Source of the DNA: Spizellomyces sp. 'palustris'
Lineage: Eukaryota; Chytridiomycota; Chytridiomycetes; Spizellomycetales; Spizellomycetaceae
Length of the DNA: 64,000 bases
Direction: 5' to 3'
Assembly (NCBI GenBank): GCA_006535965.1
Contig: QEAR01000018.1
Location: 232,213-296,212, forward strand
In this document: positions 1-11,342 of the stretch, in pieces
Layout: every line of letters begins with the position of its first letter
Position numbering within the stretch: the stretch's first letter is position 1
The notes under the pieces: generated by a model
What the model saw: only the letters and a program-made list of their open reading frames with translations
The model's database searches: none
What the model was told of the DNA's origin: nothing
Translations under genes and position numbers: made by a program

Positions 1-3000
1 GCCAATATCTGTTACTCATAGGATGCTCCACGAGATAGTCGTGGCCGTATTCATCGTACATTTTCCTTGTAACAACACTCTGTTGGAAACCATCACTGTC
101 CGAGGATGCCCATCGGGCTGCTCCTTTCCAAGCATCCAGCTGAGGATCGGCAGCGCGTAAAATACGTATCGATGAACCAAATGGACGTAGAGCACGAATA
201 TCACTTTCTATTCTTTGCGCCATATTTGTGAAAAGGGTATTTCCGCCGGTAATAAGCACGCTCTAAAAGGGACTCGCATGAGTCAGTACTATCGGCCTTT
301 AATGGCAGAGTAGAGAGACTGACCTGCACCATTCGGCTCTGCTGCTCCGCAGAAAACCGCTTCAGAATATCCGCGAACGTCTCGATGATCCCCGCTTGGT
401 CAAGCCCCACAATGCTGGGCTGAAAAAGCACTTCAGGAACCCGTATCCGTTCTACATTCAAGTGAATCTGGTTTTGAATAGCCGGATCTTCCGGATCAAC
501 GTTGCTTGGTCCATGCGCAAGGCGGAATATGATGGTTCTCTGGAATGGCCGCTCATCAAATGGATTCTCTGGCACAAACCCGGGATCGTGCGTCATTAGC
601 AGGTCATCCAGCTTGCCAAGCGCTACAGCATCCTCATCCTCATCGCTGTCTTCTTCTCTGCTCTACATATCATATGGCATAAGGAAAGAGCTACCGAAAA
701 CAGGACACCTAAACATTTGAAGCCACTTACGATTTCGCGATAAATACCCCAATCGTCATCGTTAGCCCCGAACGTGTCCTCTGCGATCCCCAAGGGAAAT
801 ATGAGCGAAAAAGTGTAATAGAGATTTGATATCATATCGACCTTACCGCTGTTTCCGCCGCGTCGTCGCTTAACTGGCGCTTCTTCCGCTGCGAGGGACG
901 CTATATTCTTCATTCTCATTTGAGACTCCCGGCTGCGACGATCCGTGAGTTGCGTTTTTTTTCGCAATCGAGCCCGTACTCTATCAAGCAACAACTATAA
1001 GATGGTGATTAGCAGATTGAAAAACGAATTCGTGCGACGGAGCGGGGGTCCCCGAACTCTCGGTTAATACCTGTCGTCTTGTTCTAACCTCCTCAAGCCA
1101 TCCGTCAGGATCCCGCAGTCTACGTTCCTCTTCTTGCCGGGCGAGCTCAGCCTATATGACCGGACCTATTAATTACTTGTCTTCGCAGGCATTACGACCA
1201 CACTCACCTCTCGCGCCCGTTCTTCTTCCTTTTCTCTTTTTTTTCGTTCGTTCGCCTCCCAGCCCGCCTTGAGCAATCGTTGCTTCTTCTTCTCTTTTTT
1301 TTGCTCCTCCGATAACTCGCTGTCCGGGACGTCCGCTAAAGGGAAGGAAGGCACAACCTGCGGATATTTGGACATTTCCTTCATTAAACGTACCAAAAAG
1401 GAGCGGTCTTGTATCAGCTTACTTTTTCCTCCGGTTCTTCAATTCCTTGCATGCGATTTCGTATCCGTCTTATGGCAGCTTCAGAAGCCTTCACTGCGCT
1501 TTCAAGCTCGGCCTCCGACTGAAAACCCGCACTCCTCAACCTGACCTATTATAGAAAACCATTTAGTTCTCTACCAATTGAACGTGCTGGGAAGGATGCT
1601 GTTTAATTTTACCGTGAAATCTGCTCGATTTTCCGCGGACTTTGCTTTCTGTAGCTCTGCCAGGTCCGCTAGGTTTGCCTCTTCTCGTTGTAACTAGGGA
1701 ACGTCGCATGAGCGTATGACCGCAGAAAACCCTTACATATGCTAAAAAAAATCACACCTTTTCTTCGCGATTACGGGCAGCCATTTCCTGGAGCCGCCGT
1801 CCTTGCTCTTTTCTCTTCTGACTCAATCGCTCTGCCTCTTCCTGAGCTTCTCTGGCGTCGACCTATAAAGGAAGAGGCATTGGCCACCGTAAAGTGTAAA
1901 TGCGCTGACCAGGTGTGCCGAACCTTATCCACAAAGGGGAATTGAATTATGTGTTCCTGCTTATCGATCTTTTCTGGGATAGCAAGATCTCGCAGCTCTG
2001 CCATGTAGTCCAAGGACACATACGTATGTTCTTTCACTAATTCCTATTCTCGTAAGATTCAATGATACTGTCTCAGTGAGTGACACAGTATCATTCATAC
2101 CTGTGCTTGGTCGAGCGTCATCCTGTGTGGAAACGAAGAATACTTATATTGAAGCAGTTTCAGCATATAATCCGACAAATGCTGACCCCCGTAGGATATT
2201 CTAGCCAAATAAGAGCAACACCTCATCGTCAGCATGCAGCGATCGACGATACTTGCGTGAGCAAATTGTAGCATACCGTTTACAATGCTCCGTGATACCG
2301 CGTCCCCCGAGGACTGGAATTATGCTCGAAGCTACATTGCCTGAGGAAATGATCATTCCGGCGTCGAACGATCCCCGATTTCCATAGTAACTAAACAGTG
2401 CGTCTATCCCATACGCAACGGAAGGGACCTGATATCCTTCGAAAAGCAGCTCAGATACCACTGCGAGAAGCAAGCGCCCATTTCAGATTGAATTGTCATA
2501 ATAAATCATAGCAGGATAAGACTCACATTTTCGACTGTAAGATGGGGTGCATAATGCCTCGCTCATCACTATAGGATGATATATCCGTTCTGTATCAATT
2601 CTCAGCTTTGAAAATACATAGTCCAGAGTGTGTTCCTACAAAGACCCGCCAGCGTGCATTAGTCTGCAGTGACTGACATAGTACAACCTTGTAACGAGAT
2701 CTTACAAAGGTCGCAGAGTTTATCAGCACCCCGGACTCAAACGCCGATTTGCTGTTGGACCTCATCCCACCAATATGGACATCATTCCCCACCAAGAGCG
2801 CATCTCTTGTCGACTTGCCCCTATATTTTGCGACAATGTTTTCAAACTGCACTGCAAGGTATCGATAAGAAGCGATCATTTCGTAAGAAAGCCTGCGCAT
2901 ATATATTAACGAAGAAAATGCTGTACACTGTGCACTAAAACGTGTGCAGTGACAGTCCTGCTGAACACCTACAGCGAGGCACCTCGTCAGAGGCCCATCC

Positions 3001-3132
3001 TGCTCGAAGCTGGTGGGACCCGTTGTCAATGACTATAGGGATGTCTGAATTTCGAAATGAACTATAGTCGTGATATGGTGGAGTTTGTAGGGGTGAGGGA
3101 TCTGGAGCTGGGAATATTCTTGAGTGTGGCAT
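1..3132 (-). CDS. ARP5: Actin-related protein 5 (INO80 complex subunit), 3' end cut by window edge
   Basis: An actin-fold protein that, in known systems, joins the INO80 chromatin remodeller with Ies6 and couples ATP hydrolysis to nucleosome sliding in the nucleus. The start ATG is at 3130-3132. The first exon carries the actin phosphate-1 loop (IVIDNGSHQLRAGW) and splices at 2972/2852 to give PRLQFENIVAKYRGK, the classic Arp5 junction. Further exons hold the YGIDALFSYYG and SSGNVASSIIPV segments (about 2330-2440), EHTYVSLDYMAELR near 2000, the charged coiled-coil insertion typical of Arp5 (about 650-1950), and a C-terminal half with VLFQPSIVGLDQAGIIE and an actin-like tail running off base 1. 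At least nine exons. The divergent neighbour YTH1 starts 275 bases away. The family call is firm; several internal exon edges were not individually resolved. Confidence 0.9.
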
Positions 3133-3407
3133 ATGTGTGGTCTAGTATATTCCGGAAGGCATTGGAAAGTGATCTTCCAACCCTGCCAGCGCGCGACGAT
3201 TAGGCATGGGTGAGTCATGAATGGTGATAATGTGATATCCCGTGTTTGCACATTTATAATCGTTTGCTGCATATCTTCAACTCCATGCTGCTCCTTCCTT
3301 GTCACCATCCTCTTTGAATCTCTTTGGACTGCAATTGCGTGCAGCAGGACCTTACAACTCCCGAAAACACGTATCATCTCTTGTATACATTGATTGACTC
3401 GTTTGAT

Positions 3408-4364
3408 ATGACATCCCCCGTCGTCGTTTCTGTCCCGGACGGAGGAGGATCGAGCGACATGGCGACAACACCTAAACCAACTGCATCAACAAAGCTTCCA
3501 GGGGCCCTAACGTTTACCACAATCACGTCGCTACCAACCAATATATCTTTCGACTTTGAGCCCTTCTTAGTATCCGAACTGAATTTGGATATTACCCGCG
3601 ATCGTTCGTCGGCTCAATCAGACGTCTGCAAGTTCTACCTCAAAGGTTATTGTCACAAGGGAGCGGGCTGCCAATTCCGACACGCGCGAAACGACAAGAC
3701 CGTTGTTTGCAAGCATTGGCTGAGGGGATTATGCAAGAAGGGAGAGCTATGCGAATTCTTGCACGAATACAATCTGAAAAAAATGCCAGAATGCTGGTTT
3801 TACGCGAAATACGGAGAGTGCTCCAATCCGGAGTGTATGTACCTCCATGTCGATCCTGAATCTAAGATCAAGGATTGCGCATGGTACGCTCGCGGGTTTT
3901 GCAAACTGGGTAGGTAATCATTTACCATGCAAAGACTCTTTTACAAAGCTAACACATCCGTCGTGACTTCATCAGGCCCTGAATGTCGATATAAGCATGT
4001 ACGGAAAGCCATTTGTCAGAGCTATGTTACTGGCTTCTGTCCGAAAGGCCCTGAATGTTCCTTGGGACATCCCAAGTTCGATCCGCCTTCACAAAACCCT
4101 GCAGGTTCCGTGGCCCAATTGGATGTAATGCAGGGCAACATGATGGATGGACGAAGACCATTCCGACCACTAGAAGAGGTGACCTGCTTTAGGGTATGTC
4201 ATGTTGCGGTTTTCTGTATATGAGTTACCATGTGGCTAACAATTGTATGATGATAGTGCGGGGAGAAGGGTCATTATGCCAACCATTGTCCAAAGCGACG
4301 ACGTTATAATAGTGATAGTCAGCCTGAGTATTCTGTTGGCCGCCCAATTCCAACTGTGTCATAG
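3408..4364 (+). CDS. YTH1: CPSF30/Yth1 CCCH zinc-finger polyadenylation factor with zinc knuckle
   Basis: RNA-binding subunit of the cleavage and polyadenylation factor, which recognises the poly(A) signal in pre-mRNA. Exons 3408-3909, 3976-4193 and 4257-4364 give 275 residues. Five CCCH fingers follow one another from about residue 70 (for example CKFYLKGYCHKGAGCQFRH and CWFYAKYGECSNPECMYLH). The last exon encodes a CCHC zinc knuckle, CGEKGHYANHCPKRRR, found in animal CPSF4 and in plants but absent from yeast Yth1. The start was set at MTSPV because the upstream in-frame reading has no family resemblance. ARP5 diverges from the same 275-base promoter; the gene converges on the DGCR6-like gene. 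Confidence 0.93.
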
Positions 4365-4893
4365 TGTGTTTGTACATTATGACACCGCTGTGCGAAATGA
4401 TATTGCAGCGTCGAAAACAAAAGGTTCGATCTGGTTTGCTATCATGTGTCAACTTTCGAAGGGAACTGACCTAGTTTCATTCATTCATTAGTCTGGTTGT
4501 ATCATAGTGTGGAAACTAGTAATGTTATCAACATACACAAACCAAATCCGTACTAGATGCATCGAGCACCTCTTCCCTACCCCCATCCTGCAATTTCCGA
4601 CCAGAGGCGATGGAGACAGAAGAATCAAACTGTCCATGGATTACTGGGGCATAACGACGTGAACTGCGCAGAGCAAGGAGGGATACACGATCGTGGCTAC
4701 TTGTAGGGAGACTGAGTGCTGCAACATATTTATGGCATTGGCATTCTGGATTTAGGACTGGACGTGTGGCCAGCAGAGCGCGCCCACTAGGGGGTTCGGA
4801 CATCTGATGAGGTTCGTAGTGCTACTACATTTGCTCCGGTCTCCACACCATGTATATACATATGAAATGAGAAAGATACAATAAAACCACCAG
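4365..4893. other. Convergent 3' intergenic region
   Basis: It lies between the stops of the Yth1 gene (+) and the DGCR6-like gene (-). I see no conserved reading frame or RNA gene. It presumably holds both 3' untranslated regions. Confidence 0.6.
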
Positions 4894-6466
4894 CTAGTCT
4901 CCCGTTGTTGTTGGCGCCATACTTTCCAATAGGGAAAGAAGCCGCTGTTGGGCAATTATGTCCTCCAAGTTATCGGTAATTTTAAATAGAGGAACTCCTG
5001 CCTGATGATTTTTTGGAAGATAAATAAAAAGAAACCTTGTGGAACTCGGTTATGATACCAAATACGTACCGTCTCCAATGCTCTCTGCTGTCGTCGACGA
5101 GTGATCTCCATTTCCTCCAGAATCGATATGTCATGCCTTTTAATCTCTAATTCCAACTCTTTTTTAGCTTCGCGCTCCTTCTCTGGAGTAGACCCTGCCA
5201 TGATCTCTCTCGCCAGCTTTTCACTCTCATATTGCTTTACAATAGCGTTACGTTTTTCTAATAGCTCATCCTCCTTCGCACTCTGTGGTTGTGGTAAAAT
5301 GAGTTGAAAGTCTGAACTGCCACAGGAAGTGCTGCGTGGCTTTCCACCAGAAGTAATACCTGGGCATCTTGTAGTTCCTTCAAAAGATTGAATATCGACC
5401 CTTCCTCGCTTAATCGCGCTAAATGGATGAGGACGCCAGGGGTCATTTTGCCTTTACTTGGCACAACTGTTTCCACAGCTGCAGCCGATAGCTTCGGCCC
5501 CTGGTCTTGAGATTGCGGTGCCGGTTCTACATCGTTCGAAAAATATGAATCATAGTTTCGATGGAGAAGGTCATCCGGCGCCAGTGGTAGAGAAGTTTTT
5601 TCCTGATCGTTGATATTAGCAATTTTTGGCCCTTGTTCAGGCACGTAGTATGATACGGCCGGAGTGGTATACATCTTATTGCTGTTGGCCAGTACCGGCT
5701 CTCCCAATCCCGTGTATGTTTGTGATGACTGTATTGAAGCCTGTTGCGGCTCAGATGCTTGAATCATTGGTTGTCTGGAAGCGTCGTACGGTCTCAGATG
5801 TTGGGACGCATCGACCCGAACCCCTAAAACATCGACCAGGGATGGCGTCTGCGATGATGTCGATGGATAACCTGTATGTCCATTTGCACCAAAATCGCTG
5901 CTCGCAGGTTGTTGATACGAGAGAGAACTTGCGGAAGCATTAGCAGACTGCTGTGCCTTTAACAGTCCTGAGAGTGCCGACAGGATGGCAGCAACAGACT
6001 GCTGTTGTGGTTGCGACTGTGGCGGCTGACCATATTGTGGCAAGCTAGATTGCAGTGCATTGGCAGCAGTATATGACGTTGTGGAAAGGCTAGGTGTGGG
6101 CGCAGCTTGATATTCTGTTCGCACTTGCTGGTAGAGATCATTCCCGAACGGCATCAAGCCATGATTCGCAACCGCTGCAGACTGTGAGCCTGTGGTAGAA
6201 CTCAGTAGCCCTGATGTGTACAGGTGACTACCTGGCTGAGTAGACTGGAGATATTTCGAATTGGAAATTGTCCAATTTCAGGTTGACATCGTCGGGAAAC
6301 ATACCGCTATACTGCTTGTCGACAGTGACGCCAGGAACTGCGAAAGTGCCGAATTTTGTTGTCCAGGCTGGAGGAGCAATTCTTTTCAGTTTCCCGTCTC
6401 TCATGAAACCGAACAGGGAAGAGTAATCCTTACCGGCTGTCCTTGTGAGTTATTCCATGAAGACAT
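4894..6466 (-). CDS. DGCR6 (gonadal/gdl) family protein with long Ser/Gln-rich N-terminal extension
   Basis: I recognise the C-terminal third as DGCR6 family: LIHLARLSEEGSIFNLLKEL, a charged coiled coil (EKEREAKKELELEIKRHDIS), then LETAGVPLFKITDNLED and QQRLLSLLESM, which matches the animal signature LEKAG-x-F-x-VT-x-N plus a terminal leucine helix. The start ATG is at 6464-6466. A 33-base first exon (MSSWNNSQGQP) and short introns lead into about 300 residues rich in Ser, Gln, Ala and Pro that look disordered. Two late introns were placed by homology: DAQ joined to SAKEDELLEK, and LET joined to AGVPLF. The molecular role of DGCR6 is unclear even in animals, so no function is assigned. Confidence 0.75.
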
Positions 6467-7026
6467 GTTTTGGTGGACAGAGAGGGCTGGCGCGATTTGA
6501 AGCTTCGAATTGAATTTTGCTTGAGTACACGTGCTGTTCGGTCTTCTCACGACCTTGACAGCCGCTTTTCGATACAAGTCTCACGTCAACAGCTGGCCAC
6601 CCTTCCACCGATGCACGGGTGTGCATCATCTTTGAACCCACTGAGAATTCGTATTTTTACACGCAAGCTATGTGAAAGAGATACACTAAATGACTCGCCG
6701 GGTCTGTAAAACTGGAAGGACAACTGGTCCAGGTAAAGGCCGACTTTGACAGATGCAAACGGCGGATATACAGCTCACTCCTGACGGAGAACTTGATGAA
6801 AGGGATAAAGCCTACGGGATGCCGTCAAATAGTATGAACCTGTCCGCATGATTATATTTAATGTTATTTAATGTTACCCACAAATGGGATCTGCCAGGTT
6901 GATCCCCGGAGCCTGTGGCTTACAGGGTGTCTGAGTCAAAATGACATGCTATTTCATTTAAGGTTCTAAGCCGCCAACCCAAGGTGATCCATTGAGAACA
7001 CTCCCAATCATCTGCCATCTGTCCCG
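6467..7026. promoter_or_regulatory. Divergent intergenic region between the DGCR6-like and GNAT genes
   Basis: This 560-base gap separates two genes that start away from each other, so it should hold both promoters. A CACGTG E-box is visible near 6525. No convincing TATA box or RNA gene was seen. Confidence 0.45.
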
Positions 7027-7726
7027 ATGCTTCTATCACAACCTGCAGTCGAGGAGACGCACATGCCAGGAGCATGGTATGATGTCGTTCCCTCGCGAAC
7101 AAGTGACCCAATCACGCTAGACGACAGTGAAGTGCTGGACGTGCGGCTTCTTTCTCCGGAGGACGAGAAAGCTCTGTACTTATTTCATGAACGTCTGAGT
7201 GATCGAACGTGAGTGGATTGAGGAATAATAACAGAGAAAGGGCCCGAACTGTGGGCGGTTTGTACTCAAATAACTTTTGGATAGGAAATTCGAACGGTTC
7301 CACGGCGTCGTACATCACCTTTCACCTGCCCAACTCCACTATTTCACCCACATTGACCAGCATACCCGTGTTGCGCTCATTGCACTCAAAGGATCTGAAG
7401 CTCCATCAACAGCGAAAACTCCTACGATCGTCGCAGTATGCAGATATGATGTCCTTCCCTCCGACTCGACTGTCGCAGAGCTGGCGATTGTAGTCACCGA
7501 TGCTTATCAGGGGCGTGGTCTTGCCACTCAAATGGTAGAACGGTTGCTCGAATACGCGAAACAGGACGGCATAAAAGAGATTAGAGCGGCTATGCTGCAT
7601 GAAAATGTCCGCGTTCATTCATTGCTGCGGGATGTAGCTGCGCGAGTGGGTGTGGAGGTTGTGGAAACGCACCATGCCAATGCGGACTACGAAGAGGATG
7701 AAGTGTCCGTCATACTCTCTGCATAG
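7027..7726 (+). CDS. GNAT-family N-acetyltransferase, Pat-like
   Basis: A two-exon gene (7027-7208 and 7285-7726; 207 residues) with a single GNAT domain that transfers acetyl from acetyl-CoA. The acetyl-CoA binding motif A is clear: VVTDAYQGRGLATQMVERLL (the Q/R-x-x-G-x-G/A loop). The N-terminal part (VRLLSPEDEKALYLFHERLS, then RFHGVVHHLSPAQLHYFTH) resembles the arrangement in bacterial Pat-type protein lysine acetyltransferases, where it precedes LTQ-x-D-x-D. The C-terminus ends in a short acidic stretch. The substrate cannot be read from sequence. The start is the first ATG in frame, with no strong alternative upstream. Confidence 0.8.
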
Positions 7727-8202
7727 ATACTGAATGGCTTTATTGCTTGAATACAATTACTTTGGCATGGGGCTTGGTATTGAACAACAGACTTGCTTTC
7801 AAGGTATTTAAGTTATATTCGTACTCAAGGAATGATAGTTTATAATACCGACTATTTCATTTTAGTTTATAATGTACGTAGTACCGTCCACGAGAAGATG
7901 TGAATAGTGCTATTTTAATTTCAACCAGTCTTTTGCATTTATCATTTGGTAGAATTATATAAGTTATTTCTTGTATTTATTGCAGAGCATTTAACCTTCA
8001 TTTTCAAGTTCAGGCAACTAGTGAAACATCGCTTTCATCTTCACTAATATTCCATCATTAGAAAACTGACAGAACAATGACATGATGCACAGGGAAAAAG
8101 AGGATACTTTTCACAATCAAAAATCAGAGGATATTTACATGAAGATAAAAACTAGGAAAACTACCCTCTTTCCTTCTGACTACTATGACGCTAGGGCAAC
8201 TG
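7727..8202. other. AT-rich intergenic region
   Basis: It separates the stops of the GNAT gene (+) and the bZIP gene (-). It is AT-rich with no supported coding frame and presumably holds 3' untranslated sequence for both. Confidence 0.5.
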
Positions 8203-9897
8203 TCACCTTTTGAGCCCATATATTAAATCATTGTCGGAAGTAGTATGCGGTCTGTCATCGACTAGTACAGACGATGTGCTGAATATGATTGAATGCTTGA
8301 GATAGGGAGGGTGGCTTCTATGGCAGCAAGGTTGAGACCGTTCTGCTTCGCAATTGGACCTATAATAGACAACTGGCTGTGAGTATTCTGATTTAGCTCG
8401 AATAGGTGGGAAGGAATACCCACAGTCTCGGTGAGCCAGTAGTAGGGTCTTGAGATTCAATATCTCTTCTCGCAGCTGGGTTGCTTGATTTTGCAGATTC
8501 TCATTGTCTGTTGTGAGAAAATCAACTTTGGCCTGCAGACTTTGGAGCCACTGTTTTTTCTTTTGACGACATTTAAGCGCAGCTATTATATCGCACAAAC
8601 GTGAAAACGTTAGTTACTGGACGGCACCGACTGCCTCGACTATATGAGAACGGCAGATACCTTGTCTGTTTCGTTCCAGGAACGTTCGTCGTTTTTCCTC
8701 GGGATCCATGTCTTCAATCTTTTTGTCGCCTTTCATTGTATCATCGAACTGATCGGATAAATCTTCTGGTGGCACACTCTTTGCAACATTACTGGCATTT
8801 GATCTTCGTCGTGCCTTAGACGGTGGGGATGTCTTCTTTGCTGAACCTGCCATTTCTCCGTCTTCTTCCTCCACCGAGCGCTTACGAGCCATACTGGGGG
8901 GCGCTTCGCGCTCCTGAGCCATCAGTGCCCAAGAGCTTCGATCATGTCCTCCTGGACGCTGTCGCAAGTGATCCTGATCTCGACGCATATCTAGTAAGGT
9001 TGCAGCTGCTGCTTGAGGGGAGTGGGGAGGATATTGCATTGACAGCATCGGATCGATTCTATTGGCGTACGCGGCATGCCGAAATGGTGAAGGGCCATAC
9101 ATGCCTTGCGCAGCCGGAGGGATTTCATTGTGGGAAGGATACACAGATATAGCGGGAGCGGCACCTGACGGAGGAGCAAAGGCCGCTCCTGACGGAGCGA
9201 CGGCTGTACCGGTATGCACTGGGCCCATAGGAATGCCTGGTCCATCAGCACCAGGATAGTTGTACGGTGCTTGCGGACCAAGTACTACACTGTTAGTAGA
9301 AGCTGAGGTATAGGTATCGGAAGCAGGGGGAATATGTGGTCCACCTCCATTCGCCTCTGCTGGAGCACTGATATTAGCACTTGGTCCAGTGGTGATCGGG
9401 GCGCCCAAGGATGCTAACGCAGCGCTGATGGGGGTGAGCAAGGGTCCTGGTGTAAATCCAGTTGAGCCCGGCTTTCCAAATGGAAATATCTCACGTTCAT
9501 AGCTACCATTGAAACGCGGGCTCGGTACCAGCGGCGGTAAGATCGGATTTGGACTGGATGCAAATCCAATACCAGAGGGCGGTTCTGGTATTGGAGCTCC
9601 ATTCTGCTGTGCTAGGAAGCTAACTTCAAAAGGATTCGGCTCCAAATCCAGTTTCGTGCAGTTTTGGAGAAAGCGATTGGGGGTCTGATCAATAGTAGGC
9701 AGAGGTGAGGGGGATACACCGGGAGGAAAGTCTAGTAGACCTATTCGTGTAGGTGCAGGCTGAGATGTCGCTGACTCAGCAGACTGCGCTTGTGTAGTTT
9801 CTCTATTTTCGGTCCTTTGTTCTCCATCTGGAGAGTTAGATTCTCGTTTCAATCCCACGGACGCTGGTTCGCGGAAAGCCGTGGCAACCGTGGCCAT
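8203..9897 (-). CDS. ATF/CREB-type bZIP transcription factor (Atf1/ATF2-like)
   Basis: Two exons (9897-8661 and 8582-8203) give 538 residues. The bZIP is split by the intron inside the basic region: KRRTFLERNRQ joins AALKCRQKKKQWLQ, followed by a heptad zipper (LQAKVDFLTTDNENLQ) and EEILNLKTLLLAHRDC. This zipper tail is characteristic of Atf1/ATF2/Atf21 proteins that bind CRE sites (TGACGTCA). The N-terminal 400 residues are Pro/Ser/Gly-rich and probably disordered, as in fungal Atf1, where MAP kinase sites lie; several SP dipeptides are present. The start is the ATG of MATVATAF; a longer reading would need a GTG start. A Hog1-type kinase lies 10 kb downstream in this window. Confidence 0.93.
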
Positions 9898-11342
9898 TCT
9901 TACAGCTAATGGTAACACACAGTCGTTGTGCTGAAAGGTTCACTATATGGGAATAATTAATCGGGATTAGGCAAAGGCTAAAGGACGCGACGTCGTCTAT
10001 CTCAAATTTCGTCACCTCCAGGTCACCGGACCACCGAAAAGGATGATGTTCGCCAATTCTGAGTAAGGGGCGATCCTCTCGCAAGGTAATCGTTTGGAGC
10101 GCGGTGCTTCGAACGCTGGCCGAAAACCAGAGTTCTCCTAAGGCGAACTGCGGACAAGAGAGACGCACGAGATCGAGAAGAATGAGTCAAGAGGTGCCTC
10201 AATAGAACAGATGATTTGTCAGATAGAGTGGTCCCTGGAGAACACCCCCAAAATGACGTCTCATGACGCAAAGGAAGGGTTTCCGGCAAACGTCGTCGCG
10301 GACACGGCATAAAAGCAGAACATGCCGTGCAGATGCTTGGCAGACACTATGCTGCAACCACTGTCGTGCCTCCGCGGCACTCTGGGAACGGGTTCTCGGC
10401 TTTTGAATCTGGCGACGGCTCTAGAGGATTGCTCACCTTGTAAGCTTTGGATTGATATTCGGCACGGCAATCAAAGTCCTTTGCTCAAGTGGGTAGCGTG
10501 AATGTGACGCTATAGAGGGAACTCTGCCGAAGTTACAAGGTTCGAGAGCTGGAAGTTAGTGTGTGTATGCGGGGCCGTGTTTACGTAAACGCAATAGGCC
10601 GGATCCTCGGCTCCAAGACCTAATCTGCTAGCGAACCCGACTGAAAACAAACCTGTCAGGACGTGGAAAAGAAATCGAGGTCTCTGGCTTTCGAGGATTG
10701 GGTCAGGGACAATGAACCACACGCACCAGGACGGTGGGTATCACGGTGAGTCTGGTGGAACTTTGTGCGGATACACACGTTTTCTTGCCCTCGAATGTTC
10801 GCTATGGTAAGGGCGGGAACGACCCCAGATGCACACGAGATTGAAAGTGGAATCTCTCTCCCAAAGGATGAAAGAGTACGGCGGGGACTGGGGCGAAAAG
10901 GGTGAAAGGCCACCACGTATCTGGCGGTTATACACGTTACAATCGGCTATAAACTGTCCTTAGTCATTGTGAAAAGGATGATAAATGCAATCGTGTGCGA
11001 AAAAAGAAATTTGATCCGGTGACAGCATCAAGACGTCATTTGTTTGTATCTATTCCCTTGTCAAACAGAACACGTCCGCGCCCCAATTCGCGCCTCATAC
11101 ACGTGACATACATGGCTCATGTGACCAACCGTCTGTTGGATTTTCCCAAAAAACAAAAAGAAAACAAGATTATATACATCAAAAAAAAAGTCTATCAAAT
11201 CCCACAATGCCTGTGACGATCACGGCTCCCCTCGTCGCAACAGACCAGAGAAAATTAAATAGTATGAGGGAATGGTCAAGGGTCGATAGGCTCTCGACCG
11301 CAGCAAAAGAAACCCAAGAAATCAGTAAGTATACTCGTGCGT
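9898..11342. other. Long intergenic region upstream of the bZIP gene
   Basis: About 1.4 kb between the bZIP start and the G-alpha stop, both on the minus strand. It likely holds the bZIP promoter and 5' untranslated region. CRE-like half sites occur (near 10253 and 11032). Short reading frames here show no family features and I do not call them. Confidence 0.5.
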
